A stretch of DNA of 8,508 nucleotides, taken from Cupriavidus sp. (GTDB lineage: Bacteria; Pseudomonadota; Gammaproteobacteria; Burkholderiales; Burkholderiaceae). Under the pieces are notes generated by a model that saw only the letters and a program-made list of their open reading frames with translations, was not told where the DNA came from and did not search any database. Position numbers and translations under genes: made by a program. Positions 1 through 6,086 of the stretch are shown here, piece after piece; positions within the stretch are counted from its first letter, which is position 1; each line of letters opens with the position of its first letter. The stretch lies in NCBI GenBank assembly GCA_013362725.1, contig JABFVP010000216.1, positions 1 through 8,508 of the forward strand, read 5' to 3'.

Positions 1-2
1 AT

Positions 3-107
3 GGGGAGAGGGCCGGGGTGAGGGGTGGGCTAGCAAGGTACCAAACGGAGCGAAGCCTTCGGTTTTAACCCACGGGCGTCAGCCTTTGACCCGCCGGCCC
101 TCTCCCC
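3..107. repeat. Composite inverted repeat, REP-like intergenic element
   Basis: Bases 3-16 (GGGGAGAGGGCCGG) are an exact 14-base inverted copy of bases 94-107 (CCGGCCCTCTCCCC). The 77 bases between hold a weaker nested symmetry: CGAA/TTCG around 51-61, flanked by AAAC and GTTT. The C/T-rich motif resembles dispersed intergenic repeats common in beta-proteobacterial genomes; that family link comes from recognition, not a search. No coding potential is evident. The element may continue upstream of the window. Confidence 0.55.
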
Positions 108-109
108 CG

Positions 110-135
110 CCCCTCTCCCGCAAGCGGGCGAGGGG
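110..135. repeat. GC-rich hairpin next to the REP-like repeat
   Basis: CCCCTCTCCCGC (110-121) and GCGGGCGAGGGG (124-135) are inverted copies with one mismatch, separated by AA. As RNA this would form a strong stem with an effective GCAAGC-type loop. A second small palindrome, GCTTGC-T-GCAAGC, follows at 137-149. There is no T-tract, so an intrinsic terminator is unlikely. The hairpin probably belongs to the same dispersed repeat as the preceding element. Confidence 0.6.
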
Positions 136-205
136 AGCTTGCTGCAAGCGGCAGCGCGAAAATTGTGCGTTACATTGACGCTTTCGCCCCACCGCCCAGC
201 CTGCC

Positions 206-823
206 ATGACCTCGCACGCCATCACCACGCTGGCCGAACTGGAAGCGCTCTACGCGCAACCGGCGGCGCCCGCGCTATCCAAGCAAGTCGATACCCTGCA
301 CCCGCTTTACCGGGCCTTTATCGAGGCGGCGCCGTTCTGCCTGCTGGCGACGGTCGGCCAGGACTGGGCCGAATGCTCGCCGCGCGGCGACGCGCCCGGC
401 TTCGTGCAGGTACTGGACGAGCGCACGCTGCTGCTGCCGGACCGGCGCGGCAACAACCGCATCGACAGCCTGCGCAATATCGTTGCCGATCCGCGCGTGG
501 GCCTGCTGTTCGTGATCCCCGGCATCAACGAGACCATCCGCGTCAACGGCACCGCGCAGATCAGCGTCGATCCAGCGCTGATCGCGCGCTGCGTGGTCGA
601 CGGCAAGGCGCCGACCACGGTGCTGGTGATCACGGTGCAGGCGGTGTTCTTCCAGTGCGCGCGCGCGCTGATCCGCTCGCGCTTGTGGGCCCCGCAGTCG
701 CAGGTTGCGCGCCAGTCTCTGCCCAGCAACGGCGAGATCCTGGCCACGCTGAGCGGCAACGCCATCGACGGCGCCGCCTATGACCGCGAGCTGCCCGAGC
801 GGCAGCGCACCACGCTCTACTAG
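206..823 (+). CDS. PPOX-type FMN-dependent flavoprotein (pyridoxamine 5'-phosphate oxidase-like)
   Basis: This 205-aa soluble protein matches the pyridoxamine-phosphate-oxidase-like split-barrel fold, specifically the MSMEG_1061-type subgroup by my recognition. Supporting stretches are the N-terminal strand region around residues 43-50, SPRGD at 58-62, LPDRRGNNRIDS at 77-88, PGINETIRVNG at 105-115 and CARALIRSRLW at 151-161. Members of the fold bind FMN or related flavins at a dimer interface; the substrate here cannot be deduced. The ATG at 206 is chosen because the split-barrel homology begins soon after it. No clear Shine-Dalgarno precedes it, and the leader holds an imperfect GCGAAA/TTTCGC inverted repeat (156-187). 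No confident promoter is visible. The gene stands alone and overlaps the convergent CoA-transferase gene by 4 bases at its stop. The family call is firm; the physiological role is unknown. Confidence 0.85.
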   Translation: MTSHAITTLAELEALYAQPAAPALSKQVDTLHPLYRAFIEAAPFCLLATVGQDWAECSPRGDAPGFVQVLDERTLLLPDRRGNNRIDSLRNIVADPRVGLLFVIPGINETIRVNGTAQISVDPALIARCVVDGKAPTTVLVITVQAVFFQCARALIRSRLWAPQSQVARQSLPSNGEILATLSGNAIDGAAYDRELPERQRTTLY

Positions 824-2256
824 CGCGGCAGCCACTCCGGCGCGTGCATGCCGAGCGGCTCGGACGGCAGCGTCCAGCGCGCCGGCGTCTCGGACAGGTG
901 CGCGGCGTGACGCACTACCGTCAGCATGCCGAAGCCGGACGGCACTGCTTCGAGCAGGTCGGCCACGTCGTCGATCTTCTGCTCGGGCGCCCCGAGCCCG
1001 TCAGGCACGCGCCCCAGCCCGCGCAGCCACTGCCCCACCTGCGCCAGCGACACGCGCACATGCCAGCTGCCGCCTTCCAGCGCGCGCCGGTGCAGCGCGG
1101 CCATCGCGCCGAACGCCAGCAGGTAGCCGGCGGCGTGGTCAAGCACCTGGGCCGGCAACGGCCGCGGCGTGTCGCTGCCAGCGGCTTGCGCCTCGGCGTG
1201 GTTGAAGCCGGTGGCGGTCTGCACCAGCGAATCGAAGCCGCGCTTGTGCGCCCACGGCCCGACGTGGCCATACGCGCTCAGCGACACATAGATGATGCCC
1301 GGACGGGCGCGCGCCGCAGCTTCGGGTCCCACGCCCAGCTCGGCCAGGCCGCCGGGGCGGTAACCCTGCACCATCACGTCAGCGCCGTGCAGCAGCTTGT
1401 GCAGCGTGCGCTTGTCGTCGGCGTCGCGCAGATCCAGCTGGCAGCTGCGCTTGCCGCGGCCGGTGTCGATCACCAGCGGCGCGATCGACGGCAGGTGCGG
1501 CGCGGTCACCAGCAGCACGTCGGCGCCATGCGCGGCCAGGGTGCGGCCCGCCACCGGGCCGGCGATGATGCGGGTGAAGTCGAGCACGCGCACGCCCGAC
1601 AGCGGCTGCGCGTCCGCCGACACTGGCGCCGGCAGCGGCTGCGGCGGCGCGTCGCCGATCCGCTCCAACGTCAGCGGCGGCAGGCCGCGCAGCGCCGCCG
1701 CCTGCGGGTGGCGGTCCCATTCGTCGAAGCTGCGCAGCGCGGCCACGACCAGGCCGGCGTCGGACGCAGCCGTTTCGAACGCCTCGGCTTCCCATTTGTC
1801 CAGCGCCACCTGCACCGCGGCCTTGTCATGCGCGCAGCCCAGCAGGCGCAGCACGCCGTCGCGGTGATGCGGGAAATTGGTGTGCAGGCGGACCCAGCGG
1901 CCGTCGGCGCATCGGTAGATGCCGGCGATCTTGTCCCACAGCTCCGGTGCCGGGCCGCCATCGACGCGCAGGTAGCGCTCGCTGCGGAACTCGGTGATGG
2001 CGTGGCGCATGTCGACGCTGACCTGCTGCCAGCTGCCGCCGCGGCCTTGCCAAAGCGTGGCGGCGGCCAGCGCAGACGCGGCCAGGCTGGCTTGCGCCGC
2101 GGTGCCCACGGCAAAGCTGGAAGGCAGCACCGGCTCGGCGCCGTCGAGGCGCAGATGGGCCAGCGCCGCATCGGGCAGGCCGGCCTCGCGCCACAGCGCG
2201 CCGACGACATCGAGGGGCATGGGCGGCACTTGTGCCGCAGCGGTGGGGGCGGTCAT
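820..2256 (-). CDS. Class III CoA-transferase (CaiB/BaiF-like) with extra N-terminal module
   Basis: The 478-aa product carries a class III CoA-transferase module from about residue 219. It has LSGVRVLDFTRIIAGPVAG (219-237), a GKRSCQLDLRD stretch (268-278), ADVMVQGYRPGG (292-303), a YVSLSAYG segment (323-330) and DHAAG (373-377). Asp373 aligns with the catalytic Asp of formyl-CoA transferase-like enzymes. Such enzymes move CoA between carboxylic acids; the substrate is not predictable here. Residues about 45-200 resemble the C-terminal half of the same family (an Ala-rich helix, then GSWQQVSVDMRHA, then GIYRCADGRWVRLH) but lack the Asp, so the order is C-half, N-half, start of C-half. Usual family length is about 400 aa. 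The start at 2256 is preferred because AGGAA lies 5 bases upstream (plus-strand TTCCT 2262-2266); in-frame upstream starts give unconserved-looking sequence. It is divergent from glnS. Confidence 0.82.
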   Translation of the reverse strand: MTAPTAAAQVPPMPLDVVGALWREAGLPDAALAHLRLDGAEPVLPSSFAVGTAAQASLAASALAAATLWQGRGGSWQQVSVDMRHAITEFRSERYLRVDGGPAPELWDKIAGIYRCADGRWVRLHTNFPHHRDGVLRLLGCAHDKAAVQVALDKWEAEAFETAASDAGLVVAALRSFDEWDRHPQAAALRGLPPLTLERIGDAPPQPLPAPVSADAQPLSGVRVLDFTRIIAGPVAGRTLAAHGADVLLVTAPHLPSIAPLVIDTGRGKRSCQLDLRDADDKRTLHKLLHGADVMVQGYRPGGLAELGVGPEAAARARPGIIYVSLSAYGHVGPWAHKRGFDSLVQTATGFNHAEAQAAGSDTPRPLPAQVLDHAAGYLLAFGAMAALHRRALEGGSWHVRVSLAQVGQWLRGLGRVPDGLGAPEQKIDDVADLLEAVPSGFGMLTVVRHAAHLSETPARWTLPSEPLGMHAPEWLPR

Positions 2257-2359
2257 GGTCGTTCCTGGGCGTTCCTGCTGCGATGGGATGACGGTCGGCC
2301 GCGGCCGGCCGGCACGGGACTCCATGCTACTCCGGCACTTCACTTTGGGTGCACGCAAC

Positions 2360-2387
2360 TTGAGCCGGCAACGGACAAGACCATAAA
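2360..2387 (+). promoter_or_regulatory. Candidate sigma70 promoter for glnS (upstream option)
   Basis: TTGAGC (2360-2365) and CATAAA (2382-2387) are separated by 16 bases, each matching 4 of 6 consensus positions. This is the most AT-rich part of the divergent spacer 2257-2524. A small inverted repeat, GAGCA-GA-TGCTC (2389-2400), lies at the predicted start region. This would give a leader of roughly 130 bases before glnS. Weak evidence from matching alone. Confidence 0.35.
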
Positions 2388-2425
2388 TGAGCAGATGCTC
2401 ACGGCGTGCGGCCCCGCCGGCACGG

Positions 2426-2431
2426 TAAAAT
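2426..2431 (+). promoter_or_regulatory. Candidate -10 box for glnS (downstream option)
   Basis: TAAAAT at 2426-2431 matches 5 of 6 positions of the -10 consensus and sits in an otherwise very GC-rich stretch, about 95 bases before glnS. No recognisable -35 lies 16-18 bases upstream (GGCGTG region), so it would need an activator, or the other candidate is the real promoter. Confidence 0.35.
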
Positions 2432-2479
2432 CCCGCTATTGGCATTCCGCCACGCAATCCGACGACCAGGCCCCACGCC

Positions 2480-2497
2480 CTGCAGGCGCGCTTGCAG
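2480..2497 (+). other. Hairpin in glnS leader
   Basis: CTGCAGGCG (2480-2488) and CGCTTGCAG (2489-2497) form an 18-base palindrome with one G-T pair. As RNA it gives a 7-bp stem with a CGCG loop, ending 27 bases before the glnS ATG. The same segment contains the direct repeat TGCAGGCG at 2481-2488 and 2493-2500. It lies in the predicted leader under either promoter candidate. Function is unproven. Confidence 0.4.
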
Positions 2498-2524
2498 GCG
2501 TTGCGACGGCCACCCGGCGCCATC

Positions 2525-4282
2525 ATGAGCCACGACTACAAGCCTACCGACAGCACCCCAGCCGCCTCCAACTTCCTGCGCAGCATCATCGACCAGGACC
2601 TCGCCGCCGGCACCTACGCCGGCCGCCAGGACAAGCAGGGCGAGCCGCTGCCGACCGTCATCACCCGCTTCCCGCCGGAGCCCAATGGCTACCTGCATAT
2701 CGGCCACGCCAAGAGCATCTGCCTGAACTTCGGGCTGGCGCGCGACTACGGCGGCCGCTGCCACCTGCGCTTCGACGACACCAACCCGGTCAAGGAAGAC
2801 ACCGAATACGTCGAGTCCATCATCGACGCCGTGCACTGGCTGGGCTTCTCCTGGGACAGCACCGGCAAGGACGGCGCCGCGCAGCCGCACCTGTACTACG
2901 CCAGCGACTACTTCGACCAGCTCTACGCCTTTGCCGAAACGCTGATCGAGCGCGGCGCCGCCTACGTCGACAGCCAGTCGGCCGAACAGATCGCCGCCAG
3001 CCGCGGCAATTTCTCCGAGCCGGGCAAGCCCTCGCCCTTCCGCGACCGCAGCGTCGAGGAAAACCTGCAGCTGTTCCGCGACATGCGCGCCGGCAAGTAC
3101 GCCGACGGCGAGCACGTGCTGCGCGCCAAGATCGACATGACCGCGCCCAACATCGTCATGCGCGACCCGGTGCTCTACCGCATCCGCCACGCGCACCACC
3201 ACCGCACCGGCGACAAGTGGTGCCTCTACCCGATGTACGACTTCACGCACTGCATCTCGGACGCGCTGGAGAACATCACCCACTCGCTGTGCACCCTGGA
3301 GTTCGAGAACAACCGCCCGCTGTACGACTGGGTGCTGGAGCACCTGCGCGACAGCGGCGTGTTCCGCGACCCGCTGCCGCACCAGTATGAGTTCGCGCGC
3401 CTGAACCTGACCTACGCCATCACCAGCAAGCGCAAGCTCAAGCAGCTGGTCGACGAGCAGCGCGTCGACGGCTGGGACGATCCGCGCATGCCCACGCTGG
3501 TGGGCGTACGCCGCCGCGGCTACACGCCCGAATCGATCCAGCTGTTCTGCGATCGCGTCGGCGTGGCCAAGGCCGACAGCTGGATCGACATGAGCACGCT
3601 CGAAGGCTCGGTGCGCGACGATCTCGACGGCCGCGCCGCCCGTGGCGTGGCCGTGCTGGACCCGCTCAGGCTGGTCATCGACAACTACCCCGAAGGCGAG
3701 AGCGAGGAATGCTCGGCGCCGGTCCATCCCAAGAAGCCGGAACTGGGCAAGCGGGTGTTCCCGCTGTCGCGCGAGCTGTGGATCGAGCGCGAGGACTTCA
3801 ACGAGACCCCGCCCAAGGGCTATTTCCGCCTGTTCCCCGGCAACAAGGTGCGCCTGAAGTATGGCTATGTGATCGAGTGCACCGGCGTGGACAAGGACGC
3901 CGACGGCAATGTCGTGGCAGTGCACGCCAACTACCTGCCCGACACCAAGAGCGGCACGCCGGGCGCCGACAGCGTCAAGGTCAAGGGCGTGATCCACTGG
4001 GTCAGCGCGGCGCATGCGTATGAAGCCGAGGTGCGCCTGTACGACCGCCTGTTCAACGATCCCAATCCGGATGCCGGCGGCAAGAACTTCCTCGATGCGC
4101 TCAACCCGGACTCCAAGCAGGTGATCACCGCCTACCTGGAGCCGGGCCTGCGCGAGGCGCAGCCGGAAGACCGCTTCCAGTTCGAGCGCCACGGCTACTT
4201 CGTCGCCGACCGCAGCGACTCGACGCCGGGCAAGCCGGTGTTCAACCGCATCGTCGGGCTCAAAGACAGCTGGGGCAAGTGA
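2525..4282 (+). CDS. glnS: Glutaminyl-tRNA synthetase
   Basis: This 585-aa cytoplasmic enzyme charges tRNA-Gln with glutamine using ATP. It is a class I synthetase: the HIGH signature is exact at residues 58-61 within PPEPNGYLHIGHAK, followed by LRFDDTNP at 81-88. The KMSKS-equivalent loop reads ITSKRKL (299-305), with Thr where E. coli GlnRS has Met. Residues from about 350 to the end form the beta-barrel anticodon-binding region, with REDFNETPPKGYFRLFPG, CTGV and LYDRLF stretches typical of GlnRS. The length is slightly above the E. coli protein (554 aa), partly through an N-terminal extension of about 20 residues. The ATG at 2525 is chosen because MSHD fits the family start; a TTG at 2492 in frame would add an unlikely 11-residue lead. 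No good Shine-Dalgarno is present. The stop overlaps the next gene's ATG by one base (TGATG). Confidence 0.97.
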   Translation: MSHDYKPTDSTPAASNFLRSIIDQDLAAGTYAGRQDKQGEPLPTVITRFPPEPNGYLHIGHAKSICLNFGLARDYGGRCHLRFDDTNPVKEDTEYVESIIDAVHWLGFSWDSTGKDGAAQPHLYYASDYFDQLYAFAETLIERGAAYVDSQSAEQIAASRGNFSEPGKPSPFRDRSVEENLQLFRDMRAGKYADGEHVLRAKIDMTAPNIVMRDPVLYRIRHAHHHRTGDKWCLYPMYDFTHCISDALENITHSLCTLEFENNRPLYDWVLEHLRDSGVFRDPLPHQYEFARLNLTYAITSKRKLKQLVDEQRVDGWDDPRMPTLVGVRRRGYTPESIQLFCDRVGVAKADSWIDMSTLEGSVRDDLDGRAARGVAVLDPLRLVIDNYPEGESEECSAPVHPKKPELGKRVFPLSRELWIEREDFNETPPKGYFRLFPGNKVRLKYGYVIECTGVDKDADGNVVAVHANYLPDTKSGTPGADSVKVKGVIHWVSAAHAYEAEVRLYDRLFNDPNPDAGGKNFLDALNPDSKQVITAYLEPGLREAQPEDRFQFERHGYFVADRSDSTPGKPVFNRIVGLKDSWGK

Positions 4283-4524
4283 TGGCCAGACCTGGCAAGA
4301 CAACGGTGCAGACCATCACCTTCCCGCTCGAGGGCGAGTTCATCGCGCTCAATGACCTGCTCAAGCTGGCGGGCGTGTGCGACAGCGGCGGCGCCGGCAA
4401 GGCGCTGGTCGCGGCCGGCGAAGTCTCGGTGGACGGCGCGCCCGAATCGCGCAAGACTGCGAAGATCCGCGCCGGGCAGGTGGTGGGCCTGGCGGGCATC
4501 GAGATCCGCGTGGTCGCCGCCTGA
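4282..4524 (+). CDS. S4-domain RNA-binding protein, YbcJ-like
   Basis: This is an 80-aa basic protein that is almost entirely one S4 domain. The stretch FIALNDLLKLAG (20-31) is followed by a GAGKALVAAGEVSVDG segment (37-52), RKTAKI (57-62) and RAGQVV (63-68). It resembles E. coli YbcJ in length and pattern. S4 domains bind structured RNA, usually rRNA or tRNA; the exact ligand is unknown. The ATG at 4282 overlaps the glnS TGA (TGATG), which suggests translational coupling; a GTG at 4279 could also be used and would add one residue. Being directly behind glnS fits a translation-related role, but that is inference from context. Confidence 0.85.
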   Translation: MARPGKTTVQTITFPLEGEFIALNDLLKLAGVCDSGGAGKALVAAGEVSVDGAPESRKTAKIRAGQVVGLAGIEIRVVAA

Positions 4525-4536
4525 GCGCGCGGACCG

Positions 4537-4569
4537 GCCGGCGCACCGCCCCGTGCGGCTGGCGCCGGC
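4537..4569 (+). other. Intercistronic hairpin between S4 gene and MAPEG gene
   Basis: GCCGGCGC (4537-4544) and GCGCCGGC (4562-4569) are perfect inverted copies. Inside lie CCGC (4546-4549) and GCGG (4555-4558) around a CCCGT loop, so the structure is a 12-bp stem with a small internal loop. No T-tract follows. It may limit read-through or protect mRNA ends; it is not a canonical intrinsic terminator. Confidence 0.5.
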
Positions 4570-4578
4570 ACAGCAACC

Positions 4579-4584
4579 GAGAGG
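4579..4584 (+). promoter_or_regulatory. Ribosome binding site deciding the MAPEG start
   Basis: GAGAGG at 4579-4584 directly abuts an ATG at 4585 (spacing 0) but is 6 bases from the in-frame ATG at 4591. The spacing favours 4591 as the real start. Confidence 0.6.
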
Positions 4585-4590
4585 ATGACT

Positions 4591-4974
4591 ATGCCGATCG
4601 CTTTCTGGTGCGTGCTGCTGGCCGGCGTGCTGCCGCTGGCGACGGTGGCCATCGCCAAGGCCAGCGCGCCGGGCTACGACAACCATGACCCGCGCGGCTG
4701 GCTGGACCGGCAATCCGGCCGCGCACGCCGCGCCGACCTGGCGCACCGCAACCATTTCGAGGCCTTCCCCTTCTTTGCCGCGGCGGTGCTGAGCGCCACC
4801 TACCTGCAGGCGCCGCAGGCCCGCGTCGACGAACTGGCGATGGCCTTTATCGCGGTGCGCCTGCTCTACACCCTGTGCTACATCACCGACCGGGCCACGC
4901 TGCGCACGCTGTGCTGGACCATCGGCTACCTGACCGTGGTGGGGATCTTCCTGCTGCCGGTCTTTGTCCACTGA
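4591..4974 (+). CDS. MAPEG-family integral membrane protein
   Basis: The 127-aa protein has about four membrane segments: residues 3-22, 58-73, 80-98 and 105-124. The family hallmark is RNHFEAFPFFAAAVL (53-67), placed at the start of the second helix after a polar loop rich in Arg and Asp. MAPEG proteins include microsomal glutathione transferases and eicosanoid enzymes; bacterial members of this short type are mostly uncharacterised, so glutathione use is possible but not shown. The start at 4591 is taken from the ribosome-binding-site spacing; the ATG at 4585 would add two residues. It is 66 bases after the S4 gene, with a GC hairpin between, and 5 bases before the YceI gene, which points to co-transcription with the latter. 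Confidence 0.82.
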   Translation: MPIAFWCVLLAGVLPLATVAIAKASAPGYDNHDPRGWLDRQSGRARRADLAHRNHFEAFPFFAAAVLSATYLQAPQARVDELAMAFIAVRLLYTLCYITDRATLRTLCWTIGYLTVVGIFLLPVFVH

Positions 4975-4979
4975 CGCCG

Positions 4980-5567
4980 ATGGGCCTGCGCGCGTTCGTG
5001 CTCGTGGCCGCCACCGGCATCAGCGCCGCCCACGCAGCACCAGTCGAGTACACCCTGGATCCGGCCCATACCACCGTCTATTTCTCGGCCAGCCATTTCG
5101 AGCGCAGCTCGGTGCGCGGGCGCTTCGGCAAGATCGACGGCCGCCTGGTCTATGACGCGGACAGCGGCGCCGGCGCCATCGACGTGACCGTGGACCTGGG
5201 CTCGGTCGATACCGGCAACCGCACGCTGGACGGGGTGCTGCGCTCGGCACAGTTCTTCGATATTGCCGAGCACCCGGTGGCGCGGCTGCGCGCCGGCCGG
5301 TTCCTGTCTGAAGCCGGCCGCCTCACTGCCATCGAGGGCGAACTGACGCTGCATGGGGTGACCCGGCCCGTGCGCCTGCTGGCCGAGCGTTTCCGTTGCG
5401 GCGAGGTCACGCTGTTCGGCGTGAGCCGCCAGGTCTGCGGCGGCGACTTCCGCGCCGAAGTGCCGCGCAGTGCCTTCGGCATGACCCGCTTCCTGCCCGA
5501 GGTCGGCGACGTCGTGACGCTGCAAGTGGCGGTCGAGGCATCGCCCGCCGCAAGCCCACCGCGCTGA
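4980..5567 (+). CDS. YceI-family periplasmic lipid-binding protein
   Basis: The 195-aa precursor begins with a signal peptide: MGLR, a hydrophobic stretch to about residue 16, and a likely AHA cleavage site after residue 19. The mature part is a YceI lipocalin-like barrel, with YTLDPAHTTVYFSASHF (24-40), GRFGKIDGRLVYD (48-59), a VDLGSVDTGN segment (71-80), LRSAQFFDIAEHP (87-99) and LTLHGVTRPV (122-131). YceI proteins bind isoprenoid or other amphiphilic lipids in the periplasm. Cys140 and Cys153 may form a disulfide, as in some relatives. The ATG follows the MAPEG stop by 5 bases with no Shine-Dalgarno, so translation is probably coupled. The physiological ligand is unknown. Confidence 0.88.
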   Translation: MGLRAFVLVAATGISAAHAAPVEYTLDPAHTTVYFSASHFERSSVRGRFGKIDGRLVYDADSGAGAIDVTVDLGSVDTGNRTLDGVLRSAQFFDIAEHPVARLRAGRFLSEAGRLTAIEGELTLHGVTRPVRLLAERFRCGEVTLFGVSRQVCGGDFRAEVPRSAFGMTRFLPEVGDVVTLQVAVEASPAASPPR

Positions 5568-5612
5568 CCCGGCGCTTCCCCAACTCGTCACCTGCGCCAC
5601 AAATTTCTCTTG

Positions 5613-5618
5613 TAGAAT
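5613..5618 (+). promoter_or_regulatory. Candidate -10 box for the 102-aa membrane protein gene
   Basis: TAGAAT at 5613-5618 matches 5 of 6 positions and lies in the only AT-rich patch of the 113-base spacer after the YceI gene. No convincing -35 is seen at the proper spacing. It would give a leader of about 55 bases. Confidence 0.35.
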
Positions 5619-5680
5619 CAGCGCTTTGCAAAATCCCTGCCACGCTTCGTGCGCGTGTGCGGCGACGCGAGACAGAGACC

Positions 5681-5989
5681 ATGTTCGAGATTCATTCCGG
5701 CGACATCGTGGCCGCCGCGCTGGCGGCTGCGGGGGCCTGCCTGGCCTGCAGCATTCCGGGCGATTTCCTGCGCCGCTTTCCGCTGTGGGCGGTGCGCACC
5801 TACGGGCGCGGCGCGCTGCTGATGCCGTTCCTGGCAATGATGGTCGGCAGCTGGCTGTTCCGGCTCGGCGTCGCCGGCCAGATCGACACCCCGCCCGGCC
5901 AGGCGCTGCTGGTGGCGGCAGCCTTCCTCGGCACCCTGCTGCTCTCGGCGCTGCTGCGCTTCTACCTGAAGGAATACCGCAAGCGCTGA
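5681..5989 (+). CDS. Small three-helix membrane protein, function unknown
   Basis: I do not recognise a named family for this 102-aa product. Three hydrophobic segments lie near residues 8-24, 44-64 and 75-94. Two Cys (20 and 23) sit at the end of the first helix, and the C-terminus is basic (LKEYRKR). The loop between helices 1 and 2 is Arg-rich (residues 30-43), so by the positive-inside rule that loop and the C-terminus probably face the cytoplasm. The ATG at 5681 is chosen because the hydrophobic pattern starts soon after it and a -10 candidate lies 63 bases upstream; the in-frame extension further upstream overlaps the YceI gene and looks non-coding. Coding is supported by the strong three-helix pattern and by its fit between neighbours. 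Confidence 0.72.
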   Translation: MFEIHSGDIVAAALAAAGACLACSIPGDFLRRFPLWAVRTYGRGALLMPFLAMMVGSWLFRLGVAGQIDTPPGQALLVAAAFLGTLLLSALLRFYLKEYRKR

Positions 5990-5999
5990 GGCACCGGCT

Positions 6000-6029
6000 T
6001 TGAATGGCCAGGGTCGAATCGCGTATGAT
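6000..6029 (+). promoter_or_regulatory. Sigma70-like promoter for the yaeQ-family gene
   Basis: TTGAAT (6000-6005) and TATGAT (6024-6029) are separated by 18 bases, matching 4 of 6 and 5 of 6 consensus positions. Transcription would start near 6036. A small inverted repeat, TGCGT-CGT-ACGCA (6039-6051), lies just downstream and could be an operator or an early RNA hairpin. The leader would be about 50 bases. Confidence 0.5.
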
Positions 6030-6086
6030 GCGGCCTTTTGCGTCGTACGCACCCCAGCCCGGGGCGCCTGCCGCTCACCTCACCTC

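Noticed and set aside
1..21. ATG at base 1 opening a short frame
   Set aside because: It meets TGA after six codons and lies inside the inverted repeat.
2257..2526. N-terminal extension of the CoA transferase to in-frame starts up to 2526
   Set aside because: The extra 90 residues are unlike the family, would overlap the glnS start and its promoter, and the start at 2256 has a good ribosome binding site.
844..3390. Very long plus-strand open frame (848 codons) opposite the CoA-transferase gene and running into glnS
   Set aside because: It is a high-GC shadow frame: low-complexity Arg/Ala/Gln/His-rich translation with no domain. The other strand and the glnS frame encode clear protein families.
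2399..4303. Long minus-strand open frame (634 codons) opposite glnS
   Set aside because: The translation is Val/Ala/Gly-rich with no recognisable motif and covers glnS exactly; typical antisense shadow of a GC-rich gene.
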